In this document: in pieces, positions 8,651-17,788 of the stretch
Position numbering within the stretch: the stretch's first letter is position 1
How the letters are laid out: each line of letters starts with the position of its first letter
Assembly (NCBI GenBank): GCA_002702065.1
Contig: NZXX01000001.1
Coordinates: forward strand, 2,294,001 to 2,358,000
Reading direction: 5' to 3'
From: Anaerolineaceae bacterium
GTDB lineage: Bacteria; Chloroflexota; Anaerolineae; Aggregatilineales; Phototrophicaceae
DNA length: 64,000 nucleotides
The notes under the pieces: generated by a model
What the model was told of the DNA's origin: nothing
The model's database searches: none
The model's input: only the letters and a program-made list of their open reading frames with translations
Position numbers and translations under genes: made by a program

Positions 8651-10195
8651 ATGCATCGAAACCACTTCATTCTGGCCTGCCTGTTTGCCTTACTGACGAG
8701 CATGTTCAGCATCGCGTACGGGCAGCCTTCGCCCACCCCGGAACCCGAAACCTACGTCATTCAACCCGGTGATACCCTCAGCAGCATCGCCAGCCGGTAC
8801 AATACGACGGTGCGCGCACTGGCCGCCGAGAATGGTATTACCAATACCGAACAGATCTATTGGGGGCAGCGCATCCGCATTCCCGCGGCCCAGCCACAAG
8901 ATGACAGCCCCACCCCGGAACCTACAGGGTCAGCAGCGCCAACCGAGGCTGCCACAGTCATTCCGGCAACATCAACCGAAACACAGGTGCCCACCTCAGA
9001 ATCCAGCCCAACAGCCATCGAAACGCTTGAAGCCGCAGCCACGCAAGCAGCCCCGATAGCGACGTTCAGCTATGGCATCGAGGCGAATCTACTCGGCCAG
9101 AATAAAGAAGCAGTCGCGACGATGGTCCGGGAACTCGGCGTCGGCTGGGTCAAGCAGGTCGTCCATTGGCGGGATATGGAATTCGTACCCGGCGACATCA
9201 GCTTTGCTGAACTGGACAGCGTCGTCGACGCGCTCGAAGCGGAAGAGGTCAACATTCTGCTAACGATCACGTCCGCGCCAGACTGGGCCCGTTCCATACA
9301 GGAAGAAGAAGGCCCGCCAGATGACTTTGCCGATTTTGGCCGCTTCATGACAGCGGTTGCCAATCGCTATGCCGGGCGCATGCACGCCTATCAAATCTGG
9401 AATGAACCCAATATCCGCAATCGCTGGCGCAGCAATGAACACGCCATCGGCGCGGCACCCTACGTAGAGCTGCTCCAGCAAGGATACAACGCCGTCAAAG
9501 CGGCGGATCCTGACGCGCAGATTGTCACGGCGGGGCTGGCCGTCACAGGTTTTAACGATGCCCTGAACGCCCAACCCGGTGCAGCCGTCAACGCAGTCGA
9601 CGATCGTGTTTTTCTGGCGGGCATGTATGCGGCTGGCGTCACGAACTACGCCGATGCCATTGGTGCTCATCCCATCGGTTGGGCCAATCCACCGGACGCA
9701 CGCTGCTGTGAACCCGCCGAAGGCGTCGAAACCCACTACGAAAACCACAGCTTTTATTTTCTCCACACCATCGAAGACTATCGTCAGGTGCAAACAGCGA
9801 ATAACGATTTGACGACACCGCTATGGGTGACACGGTTTGCATGGGGAACCAGTGAGGATATCGGACAGGTCGATGAAGCCAATATCTTTGTCAGCTATAC
9901 GGACTTGATTGAGCAGGCCCATTACACAACCCGCGCCTTTGAGATCGGACGTGAACTAGGTTACATCGGCCCCATGTTCGCCTACAACCTGAATGGGTGT
10001 CAGGCGTCCGGGCGTGATGGCTTCTCCAGCTGCTACTACAGCTTTATCAGCATTACCGGGTCACCACGACCGGTTTTCGGCGCTGTTCAGGCAGCCATCA
10101 CAGACTCATTGGTACCAGATCAAACAGAAGTGACTGAGCCAGTGAATTTAACGTCCACGCCCCAGGCTGAAGCCACAGCAGAAGTTAGCCAGTAG
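8651..10195 (+). CDS. Secreted LysM / TIM-barrel glycoside hydrolase
   Basis: An extracellular or wall-bound glycosidase. I place the start at 8651 rather than at 8552, because only there does the protein begin with a signal peptide (MHRNHF then a Leu/Ala-rich core to about residue 24). One LysM domain (about 35-78: YVIQPGDTLSSIASRYN..GQRIRIP) would bind peptidoglycan or chitin-like glycans. A Ser/Thr/Pro linker runs to about 140. The rest is a clan GH-A-like barrel with the acid/base signature IWNEPN (Glu about 252). The substrate cannot be read from sequence. Confidence 0.8.
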   Translation: MHRNHFILACLFALLTSMFSIAYGQPSPTPEPETYVIQPGDTLSSIASRYNTTVRALAAENGITNTEQIYWGQRIRIPAAQPQDDSPTPEPTGSAAPTEAATVIPATSTETQVPTSESSPTAIETLEAAATQAAPIATFSYGIEANLLGQNKEAVATMVRELGVGWVKQVVHWRDMEFVPGDISFAELDSVVDALEAEEVNILLTITSAPDWARSIQEEEGPPDDFADFGRFMTAVANRYAGRMHAYQIWNEPNIRNRWRSNEHAIGAAPYVELLQQGYNAVKAADPDAQIVTAGLAVTGFNDALNAQPGAAVNAVDDRVFLAGMYAAGVTNYADAIGAHPIGWANPPDARCCEPAEGVETHYENHSFYFLHTIEDYRQVQTANNDLTTPLWVTRFAWGTSEDIGQVDEANIFVSYTDLIEQAHYTTRAFEIGRELGYIGPMFAYNLNGCQASGRDGFSSCYYSFISITGSPRPVFGAVQAAITDSLVPDQTEVTEPVNLTSTPQAEATAEVSQ

Positions 10196-10201
10196 TTCGT
10201 T

Positions 10202-10240
10202 CAGGCGAGTCGGTCAGCCTATCGGCTCGCCTGTTTATGT
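10202..10240 (+). terminator. Rho-independent terminator after the LysM-glycosidase gene
   Basis: Inverted repeat CAGGCGAG (10202-10209) with CTCGCCTG (10226-10233), followed by TTTATGTT. It lies 6 nt after the stop codon, between convergent genes, and may serve both. Confidence 0.65.
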
Positions 10241-11226
10241 TACGAGAGCATGCGGGAGCTTCCATAAACAGCCGCCAGTTTCAGCGCTTCCGCTGTGATT
10301 TCATCACGCAGGGCTTTTGGTTCCAGAACTTCAACCTTCGTGCCCCACGAGCGAATCCAGGGTAACAATTCTCGCCAGTCCGAAACCTGCAAACTGACCA
10401 GGCAGCGATTGTTATCCAGCATCTTCAAGGCATGAACCGTTTCGCGCAGCCGTTCCTTAACCGCAGGGACAACATCCGGCGCAAACGACAACACCACGTT
10501 GATAGACTGCACATCAATGCTGTTATGGATCACGCCCCAGGCCCCCGCCAGATACCGCTGACGATCAAACCGGGATGGAATCTCGTAGGTGCCCGACAGC
10601 AGCTGCACCCGCTTGATCCATTGCAACCGGATCGCGCCCACATACTGCGAAAGATAATCATAACCCACAGCATACAACCCGCCATTTGCCGCCGGTTCGA
10701 TGAAATACACGGCAAATTCACGCACCGAACCGGTCGTCGCCCCTGGCTTCCGATACCAGATTTTCAGCTTGCGATTCTCCGCCCAGGCCCGCGTCACCGT
10801 TTCCAGTACGGTAACAAAGCCACGATCAACCGGGCTGCTCCGCATCATCTCAATGACATGGCGCATATGACGCACCAGCGAATCCGGCAGCGTTTTGCTC
10901 AACTTCTTCAGGGCAGAGATCAGGTGCGGATTCTCCTGCTCCATCACATAGGCCTGCCCACGCGAGGCGATATAAAGTGCAACCAGTTCATTCACGTTGA
11001 GGCGAACGGTCGCCACATAATATTCCTGATTCAAAAAATAGCGGCCATCTTTTTGATAAATCGGCAGTCCAATCTCATTCAGCAGATTGAGATCGCGATA
11101 AACAGTGCGCCGGTCAACCCCACAGGCAGCCGCAATATCGACCACCCGCATCCCTGATGGCGCGCGAAATAACATCTTTTCAATCGTTGCCAACCGTTCA
11201 GTCCGGTTAATTAACTGCGTTGACAT
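10240..11226 (-). CDS. HTH-WYL domain transcriptional regulator
   Basis: 328 residues with an N-terminal winged helix-turn-helix (about 8-65: ERLATIEKMLF..VVDIAAACGVDRRTVYRDLNLL) and a WYL domain from about 145 to 230. WYL regulators sense ligands, often nucleotides or nucleic acid, and act as repressors or activators. A C-terminal WCX-like extension covers the last 80 residues. The gene lies 79 nt downstream of the glycoside hydrolase gene at 11306, and a TATACT hexamer in that gap may drive it separately. Confidence 0.85.
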   Translation of the reverse strand: MSTQLINRTERLATIEKMLFRAPSGMRVVDIAAACGVDRRTVYRDLNLLNEIGLPIYQKDGRYFLNQEYYVATVRLNVNELVALYIASRGQAYVMEQENPHLISALKKLSKTLPDSLVRHMRHVIEMMRSSPVDRGFVTVLETVTRAWAENRKLKIWYRKPGATTGSVREFAVYFIEPAANGGLYAVGYDYLSQYVGAIRLQWIKRVQLLSGTYEIPSRFDRQRYLAGAWGVIHNSIDVQSINVVLSFAPDVVPAVKERLRETVHALKMLDNNRCLVSLQVSDWRELLPWIRSWGTKVEVLEPKALRDEITAEALKLAAVYGSSRMLS

Positions 11227-11305
11227 TCTGAATGCAAATCCTACGCATCATTAATTGACTGGAATCTCAGTATAGCAGTTTTCGTTTTTGCGCGCTGAAG
11301 GGCCG

Positions 11306-13879
11306 CTATTCGGGTGTTTCGGTGATTTCGCTGTCCGAATCGGACGTAGGCGACACACCGGGGCGTGGTGTATTCGTACCCGGCACAAACGGCACTAGCG
11401 TTGCTAGCGACGTCGCACGGGCGGTCGTGGTCACAGCTGGACGTGTTCGTGTTGGGCTTGATGTGCTGGCTGGCGTCACCGTGGCTTCTGGTTCGGTGGC
11501 AGAAGGTTCTTCCGTTGGTTCGGGTGTCACAGTAAAGGTGCTGGAAGGCGCCACTGTTGGCGAAGGCGTGCTGGTATCCGTTTCCAGCGGAGTTGGCGTC
11601 GCCGTGGGCAGGTCTGGCTGTCGGATCGCCCGAACAGCCAGTTGTCGATCCAGCGGCAGCAGCTCGAAGCGCAATATGCCATCATCCCCCACGCGCAGGA
11701 TTTCCTCGCCCAGAACCGTACCATTCAGCGGGTCCCAGATTTCGGCGACATATCGTCCAGCGGCCATCCCACCCAATTGATAATCAAAGAGAATTGGGGT
11801 TATTTCCACGCCATCTGCCACATTTTCCCACGTGTAATCGCGGTGCTGTAGCCAGGCTAGCGCCACACCGGCTTCACCATCGCGGAGCGTCAGAGCACGG
11901 GCTGGTGCCACCAACTGCCCCACCTCAATGTATTCCAGTTCCAGCCAGTCATCGCCCATATTATCCAGCGTAATCAGATGTTCGCCCGCTAGCAGCGGCA
12001 CCCGAACGGCAAAATTCCGGTTACCCGCTTGCGCGGCTACCTCAATAGCCATCTCGTTATCAATTTGGACAACTAACCGGGCATCGGCCTGTGTCGAGAT
12101 CGCCCGAATACCCACTTCGAGATAGGTATCAACCGGTGGCGCCACGCGATAGCGCTGTGCCTGGCTGAATTGCGTGTTGTACAACTGCCCATACAAAAAA
12201 CTGGGGACGTCGTCTAGAGCCGGGAAGACACCATCCGCCGTGATCGTGCGCGTCACTACCGTTTCGGGGCCAACCGCAAACTGGCGTCGGAAACCGTTCA
12301 GCCGAACAGGCAGATACTCATTGACCTGATCCGTCAGAAGGCCAGCCTCCGCCGGTTGAAGTTTCAGGTTCGGCCAGTCAATGCCAGCAGTAAAAGCTGC
12401 CAGTGGCGCATAATACCGCATCAAACCCTGTGGGATGATATAGCTGTCCCACCAATCGCTCATCGCACCGCCGGATGCCCCCGAAAGCGCGGCAGCCCAC
12501 AAGGTATTCTGAACATGGATACCTTCAGGGTCGTCACCAGTCGGCTCGAACCAGGGGTTCAACGAATAATCCACCAGCATCACCGGCGCGAAATCGCCTG
12601 CGATATGTCGCTGAATCAACCCCAGGACGGAGGTAACCTGATCACCCACGCTCTCAATCGGTCGGCGTTGATAAAACTGGGCACTGGCAAAATCCAGCAG
12701 CGGATTCTCCGCAATCACCGGATCATATTCCCGGCTGCTCGCCGTGATTAAATGGCCGTGCTGGTCAATCTGCCGGATATAACTGATCGTACTCCGCAGC
12801 CAGCTGGCGGCAATATCCGGATTGTAATTCGCGGTCCGGTCAATTTCGTCAATAATTTCCCAGGCAAAAACCTGCGGGCTGTAGCCCCAGCGCGCCACAA
12901 TGTAGCGCAAACGCCGGCGAAACAGGTTGGTCGCATCTTCGTTGAAAAAGAATACGGATGGGCCACTCAAAGGGCCGCCATTCAACACGTTATAGGGATG
13001 ATTATCCCAATCCGGGCTGACATCCGGTCGGGACACATCTTCGGGTAGATTGACCGGGGGGCTGGTATAAGTACGCAATGATTGATGCCAGAGCAAAACC
13101 AGCTGGAGGCTGACACCATAATCCGCTGCCCGTTGCAGGACCAAATCCAGTTCTGCCGCAGACCGCTGCGCCGTCCGGTAATCCCCTGCCGAGCCTGTCC
13201 ATTCCAGGTTAATGAACCAGGGCACGTCGATATACAAACGGGCATAATTACCGCCTGCGTCGCTCAACTCGCGCAGCCAGGTATCGTAGGTTTCCAGGCC
13301 ACCCGCTTCGGTCCAGGACCATTTGAGGTTTTGCCCAATCGGGAAATATGCCTCACCATTTTCGTACTGAAAATAGCGTCTGTTTTCACCCCGCCGGATA
13401 AAGCCGCGCCGGTCAGATTCCGTCACCACAAATTCGCCATCCCGCACCGCCACGACCGAACCGTTATCGCGTACCTGTAGCGTGTAGGACCAGTCGCCCA
13501 CCTGCTGTGGCGTGAAGCGCACCTCCCAAACCGGTTCACCCTCGGTCTGCAAGTCATAGCCATCGCACGGGCTTTCACAGGCGTTGACATATGGCTGCAT
13601 CCAAAAGCCGGGGATGACCTGCTGATCGCCGGTGGGCGATTGGAAGATGCCAATTAACTCGATATCTGACGTATCAAACGGATTCCGGTAGGTTGATGTA
13701 TCGACGGGTATGCGAAAGGTCATCGGGGCAAACAGTTCGCCTTCAGTCGGCATGCCCGCTTCCGCGTCAGGCTCATCAACCTGCCCGGCAGCCAGCTGAA
13801 TCCCCAACACCAGCAGCAGGATGACCAGCAATATCAGCCATCGTGCGTGACGAGATTGTCTAGATAACCGGGTCATCAA
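11306..13879 (-). CDS. Secreted or anchored glycoside hydrolase, DUF5060/DUF4038 type, with Ser/Thr/Pro-rich tail
   Basis: 857 residues. A hydrophobic N-terminal helix (about 13-32) gives export. Residues 50-130 match a DUF5060 beta-sandwich (FRIPVDTSTYRNPFDTSDIEL..). A TIM-barrel hydrolase domain follows (about 145-530), opening with FPIGQNLKWSWTEAGG and carrying a plausible acid/base in FAWEIIDEIDR (Glu about 345). A beta-rich accessory region precedes a roughly 80-residue Thr/Ser/Pro tail, which looks like an extended cell-surface stalk. The start overlaps the end of the upstream kinase gene by 4 nt (ATGA), so synthesis is coupled to the kinase. Confidence 0.8.
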   Translation of the reverse strand: MMTRLSRQSRHARWLILLVILLLVLGIQLAAGQVDEPDAEAGMPTEGELFAPMTFRIPVDTSTYRNPFDTSDIELIGIFQSPTGDQQVIPGFWMQPYVNACESPCDGYDLQTEGEPVWEVRFTPQQVGDWSYTLQVRDNGSVVAVRDGEFVVTESDRRGFIRRGENRRYFQYENGEAYFPIGQNLKWSWTEAGGLETYDTWLRELSDAGGNYARLYIDVPWFINLEWTGSAGDYRTAQRSAAELDLVLQRAADYGVSLQLVLLWHQSLRTYTSPPVNLPEDVSRPDVSPDWDNHPYNVLNGGPLSGPSVFFFNEDATNLFRRRLRYIVARWGYSPQVFAWEIIDEIDRTANYNPDIAASWLRSTISYIRQIDQHGHLITASSREYDPVIAENPLLDFASAQFYQRRPIESVGDQVTSVLGLIQRHIAGDFAPVMLVDYSLNPWFEPTGDDPEGIHVQNTLWAAALSGASGGAMSDWWDSYIIPQGLMRYYAPLAAFTAGIDWPNLKLQPAEAGLLTDQVNEYLPVRLNGFRRQFAVGPETVVTRTITADGVFPALDDVPSFLYGQLYNTQFSQAQRYRVAPPVDTYLEVGIRAISTQADARLVVQIDNEMAIEVAAQAGNRNFAVRVPLLAGEHLITLDNMGDDWLELEYIEVGQLVAPARALTLRDGEAGVALAWLQHRDYTWENVADGVEITPILFDYQLGGMAAGRYVAEIWDPLNGTVLGEEILRVGDDGILRFELLPLDRQLAVRAIRQPDLPTATPTPLETDTSTPSPTVAPSSTFTVTPEPTEEPSATEPEATVTPASTSSPTRTRPAVTTTARATSLATLVPFVPGTNTPRPGVSPTSDSDSEITETPE

Positions 13880-15165
13880 CCGCCGTTCCAGGCCCGAAAG
13901 ACCAGAATATAAAGTGGGATTAATCCAAATACAGCAATTAAGGCCAGTATAGCCAGCGCAATCGTAATGAAATCCAGTCCACCCGAAGTCTCTGGTTCCT
14001 GATAGGATTGGGGCGGCACATACGCGCTGCTATCCCCTGCCGGACGCTCCCAGGGGGGCGTGGACAAGTCACCGGCGATGGTCGGCGCAGCGGGCCTTAC
14101 GCCATAGTTAACTGGCTGCGGGGCCAGGCCATAATGCTCCGTGGACGAAGTATCCGTTAATCCGCGCTCCTCACGCTCCTCCGGCGACCAGGCATAGGTG
14201 GATGCCTGCGGCACGTTGGGTGGTCGCGAAAACGACCGTTGCGGTACCGGTGGCGGTGTGGATTGCAGCGGCGGTGGTGGCGGAATAGACGGTGTTGAGG
14301 CCGGCGGTCGGCTGACGGGCGGAGTCGATGAAGTCATGGCGCGGCTGCGGTCCCGATAGCTGCGCAGAATATGCCCAAGCTGGTCAGCCATGCGATACCG
14401 CGCGGCTGGCTCCTTGCTCATGACTTTATAGACAATCTTCGCCAGGTTATCCGGCACCGCCGGGTTTAATTCGGTCACCAGCGGCACACGCTCACGCAAA
14501 TGCGCAATCGCCAGGTCCTGCTGGCTGGCCCCGGCATAGGGCAAATGCCCGCACAACATCTCAAACAGGACAATCCCAATTGCGTATACATCAGATGCCG
14601 GCGTTGGTTTTTCACCACGCGCCTGTTCCGGGGCAAAATAATGGGGGCTGCCCCACACGACATCCTGCCGCTGGTTGGTCTGGGTATCGGTGAGCGCCTG
14701 CGCAATACCAAAGTCCGTCACCTTGACCCGGTAATCTTCCGTAACCAGAATATTCTGTGGTTTGACATCGGCATGGACAATACCGGCACGATGAGCAAAG
14801 CCAATACCGGCGCAAATCTGTATAGCCAGATCAACCGCCAGATTGACCGACAGCACCCCTTCACGCCGGATAATCTTTTTGAGGTCCTGCCCCTCGATAT
14901 ACTCCATAACAATGTAATGCGTCTGACCGTCGCTGCCGACGTCATGGACGGTTACGATGTTCGGGTGAGACAGGTTAGCAACAGAGCGCGCTTCGTTCCG
15001 AAAACGTGCGATAAAACTGGGGTCAGTTGTCAAACTGGGACGCAGCACCTTAACCGCCACGGTCCGCCCCAGATACTGGTCGACAGACTTGTAGATGACG
15101 GCCATCCCGCCGGAACCTTGTTGCGCGACGAGCCGATAGCGTCCGTTTAAGAGGGTTTCGCCCAT
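13876..15165 (-). CDS. Serine/threonine protein kinase with C-terminal membrane helix
   Basis: A Hanks-type kinase of 429 residues. The N-lobe has a Gly loop (QQGSGGMAVIYKS) and VAVKVL with the ATP-binding Lys39. The catalytic loop is HADVKPQN, so the Arg before the catalytic Asp is Ala (a non-RD kinase), and VTDFGIAQ supplies the metal-binding DFG. The kinase domain ends near 270. A Pro-rich linker (about 275-400) leads to one membrane helix near the C-terminus with almost nothing beyond it. There are no PASTA repeats, so no obvious external sensor. Confidence 0.9.
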   Translation of the reverse strand: MGETLLNGRYRLVAQQGSGGMAVIYKSVDQYLGRTVAVKVLRPSLTTDPSFIARFRNEARSVANLSHPNIVTVHDVGSDGQTHYIVMEYIEGQDLKKIIRREGVLSVNLAVDLAIQICAGIGFAHRAGIVHADVKPQNILVTEDYRVKVTDFGIAQALTDTQTNQRQDVVWGSPHYFAPEQARGEKPTPASDVYAIGIVLFEMLCGHLPYAGASQQDLAIAHLRERVPLVTELNPAVPDNLAKIVYKVMSKEPAARYRMADQLGHILRSYRDRSRAMTSSTPPVSRPPASTPSIPPPPPLQSTPPPVPQRSFSRPPNVPQASTYAWSPEEREERGLTDTSSTEHYGLAPQPVNYGVRPAAPTIAGDLSTPPWERPAGDSSAYVPPQSYQEPETSGGLDFITIALAILALIAVFGLIPLYILVFRAWNGG

Positions 15166-15199
15166 ACCGTTAAATCTCTCATAGCACCATCCAACTTCA

Positions 15200-16351
15200 T
15201 CAGGGCAAAGTCAATGGATCAAACAGACGCCGATATTCTAACAGAGCGCTGCGATCTGTCATACTGGCAATGTAATCCACCACCACCCGTCCCCTGTTCA
15301 TATGTTCCAGCATCGCCTGATAATCTTCCGGCAGTTGCTGCGGTTCGTCCATATAACTCTTGTAAATCTCATCAAGAAACTGCTCGGCCCGTTTTGCCAT
15401 CCGCACAACCCGGAAATGACGATACATGTGTTCGCGCAGGAAATCCTTCAGTGCCCGGTTCATCTGCGCAACAGGTGCCGAGTGCCCGACGATATTGGCT
15501 GGCTGCCGCTGCACATCCATCGGTGACTGCGCGTTGATGGCGGCCAGTTGTTGTTCCGTATGGGCCAGCACATCACTCACTTCCAGACCGACCAGTTCGC
15601 GGATAATGTGATGCCGTGTAATCTCATCCAGCGTTTCGCCTTGCCAGTTCAGCCGCGCCCGCAATTCCCGCCAGATCGCCAGTTCATCCAATGCCGACGG
15701 CGTAAACAAGCTGGCTTGCAAAGCATCGTCCAGATCATGGGCATTGTACGCCAGTTCATCGGCGACGTTCGCAATCTGCGCTTCGAGGCTGCCGCGTGTT
15801 GTCCCGTCGAAACCAGCGATATTGCTCAGATCATACTCGGTTTCGTGCTTGGCGATCCCCTCTAGTGTTTCGTATGTGAGGTTCAGGCCCGGCCAGTTAG
15901 GATAACGCCGTTCCAGCTTGGTCACAATGCGATAACTCTGGTGATTGTGGTTAAACCCCTCACCATCTTCCAGCAGGTTGTTGAGGATCGTCTCCCCGGC
16001 ATGACCAAAGGGCGCGTGTCCGAGGTCATGCGCCAGGCAGATCGCCTCCACCAGGTCTTCGTTGACCGCCAGTGCCCGTGCAATCGTGCGCCCAATCTGG
16101 GCCACTTCAAGGGTATGGGTCAGCCGCGTGCGATAATAATCGCCCTCATCGTTGACGAACACCTGCGTCTTGTATTCCAGACGTCGAAACGCCGCGGAGT
16201 GAAGAATACGATCCCGGTCCCGCTGGAAAGCCGTGCGATATTCCGGCTCATGTTCGTGATGCTGCCGCCCTCGGCTGTTCTGGCTGAGCAGCGCATAAGG
16301 AGCCAGGGTGTCTGATTCGATTTGTTCAAGCCGATTTCGGTTGACGAGCAT
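15200..16351 (-). CDS. dgt: Deoxyguanosinetriphosphate triphosphohydrolase-like HD protein
   Basis: 383 residues of the Dgt/dGTPase family, which hydrolyses dNTPs to the nucleoside and triphosphate. The N-terminal signature RTAFQRDRDRILHSAAFRRL is followed by RLTHTLEVAQIGRTIAR and the HD metal site CLAHDLGHAPFGHAGE. Later His/Asp residues (HNHQSYRI; ADELAYNAHDLDDAL) complete the fold. It lies 34 nt downstream of the Ser/Thr kinase gene's start side, on the same strand, and is divergent from the coiled-coil gene at 16509. Confidence 0.92.
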   Translation of the reverse strand: MLVNRNRLEQIESDTLAPYALLSQNSRGRQHHEHEPEYRTAFQRDRDRILHSAAFRRLEYKTQVFVNDEGDYYRTRLTHTLEVAQIGRTIARALAVNEDLVEAICLAHDLGHAPFGHAGETILNNLLEDGEGFNHNHQSYRIVTKLERRYPNWPGLNLTYETLEGIAKHETEYDLSNIAGFDGTTRGSLEAQIANVADELAYNAHDLDDALQASLFTPSALDELAIWRELRARLNWQGETLDEITRHHIIRELVGLEVSDVLAHTEQQLAAINAQSPMDVQRQPANIVGHSAPVAQMNRALKDFLREHMYRHFRVVRMAKRAEQFLDEIYKSYMDEPQQLPEDYQAMLEHMNRGRVVVDYIASMTDRSALLEYRRLFDPLTLP

Positions 16352-16447
16352 AGAAATACCTGCAAAAATGAAGGTTCAAGAATATACTTCCCATTCTATG
16401 AGCAAAAGAAGCTCAGCGAAAGCCACCACAAAGAAACACCGTCCGTA

Positions 16448-16456
16448 TGTTATAAT
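16448..16456 (+). promoter_or_regulatory. Extended -10 promoter for the coiled-coil gene
   Basis: TGTTATAAT, an extended -10 (TGnTATAAT), lies about 53 nt before the start at 16509. No -35 consensus is visible, which is common for extended -10 promoters. Confidence 0.55.
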
Positions 16457-16508
16457 AGCCCCAGTTTCGATCAAATATGATACCTCTCCGGTTTAATGGA
16501 GGATTTGT

Positions 16509-17735
16509 ATGGATATCAATCAAGCCGCGCGAATGATTGAATGGCTCGACGAAGAACGTCGTAAAGATAAGGCCATCATCGCGACGCTGGAAGAACGGCT
16601 AGCCCAGCAGCAAGAAACCATCGGGACCATGCTTAAACGCGTGAACACCGTTGAATCCGACCAGTCGTCCATGCGCAGCCAGTTTGTACCCAGTGGGCGC
16701 GATGCTGAACTGATGGACCAGCTTCGTAAAGAATTCCAGCAGCTTCTCGAAACGACGGAGGCCAAACGCCTGACCGCCGAACGGGAAGCCGAGCGACGGG
16801 CAGAGCTGTCTCGCGAGAACGTCACCCGCCCGGTTCGGGAGCTGACTGAACGTATCAATCGTCTGGAACGCCAGCAAACCGAACTGCCGGCTATCCAGGT
16901 GGAAAGCGACCGCGTGTCCGGGGGCGTCGCCGCTTTGCAGCAGCGGGTCGATGATCTCTACAAGAAGCTGGAAGAACCGGATCGCCGCCTCGCATTTCTT
17001 GAGGAACAACGTCGCCAGGACACACGCCGCATCTCCGAAGCGCAGTCCGAAATGCCGGAGCTTCAAAAGCAAATCGACTCAATCAAGCCCAAGCTGGAAC
17101 TGCTCGAAGACCTCGCCCTGCGGACCGAACGCCGCGTCCAGGAAGTCCAGAATGGCGATCGTGAACGCCGCGAACAAATCCAGCAGTTCATCGACCAGCA
17201 GAACCTCGTCCTGCACGAACGCGACCAGCAGATTCACCAACTGGTCGAAAAATTTGGTGAGCAGGACAGCGTGATGCAGCGCAACATCGACCGCTTTGAA
17301 ACCTGGTCCGAAGCCTACCGCGACATGAAAAAAATTGTCGAAGACTTCGAACGCATTGGTGACCGGCTGGAACGACGCATCAACGAAGTTGCCGAGATGC
17401 AGCGCCTTAGTGAAGAACGCTTCCGGCAAGAGTGGAACGACTGGACATCCGAAGACCAGAAACGCTGGAAACAGTTTACCCTCTCCAACGACGAAGTCTG
17501 GCGCAGCCACGACAAGGAATTCGAACGCTTTGTTCAGGAACTTGCCGAAATCAAGCAGAAATTCCCGCCCATTCAGGACTCGCTGGAACGCATCTGGAAA
17601 ATGGAACGTGAGCGCACCCGCCTCTATCGCGAAACATACCAGTCCCTGCTGCTTGAATACGACACGGGCAATTCGAACACCACCCCGCTCAAGTCATCGG
17701 TCGGTAATGGCACGAATGGCCAGAATTCAGAGTAG
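16509..17735 (+). CDS. Large coiled-coil protein of unknown function
   Basis: 408 residues, very rich in Glu, Arg, Gln and Leu with heptad-like spacing almost from end to end. There is no signal peptide and no membrane helix, so it should be a cytosolic coiled-coil rod. A good ribosome site (GGAGG, 6 nt spacing) precedes the ATG. The last 25 residues are Asn/Thr/Gly/Ser-rich and probably disordered. No enzymatic domain is seen. It stands alone between divergent dgt and convergent murA, so context does not indicate its role. Confidence 0.8.
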   Translation: MDINQAARMIEWLDEERRKDKAIIATLEERLAQQQETIGTMLKRVNTVESDQSSMRSQFVPSGRDAELMDQLRKEFQQLLETTEAKRLTAEREAERRAELSRENVTRPVRELTERINRLERQQTELPAIQVESDRVSGGVAALQQRVDDLYKKLEEPDRRLAFLEEQRRQDTRRISEAQSEMPELQKQIDSIKPKLELLEDLALRTERRVQEVQNGDRERREQIQQFIDQQNLVLHERDQQIHQLVEKFGEQDSVMQRNIDRFETWSEAYRDMKKIVEDFERIGDRLERRINEVAEMQRLSEERFRQEWNDWTSEDQKRWKQFTLSNDEVWRSHDKEFERFVQELAEIKQKFPPIQDSLERIWKMERERTRLYRETYQSLLLEYDTGNSNTTPLKSSVGNGTNGQNSE

Positions 17736-17788
17736 GTAGCAAACGCACAGCGTAATCGAAAACATCCACACAAGTCCGGGGAGGTCAT

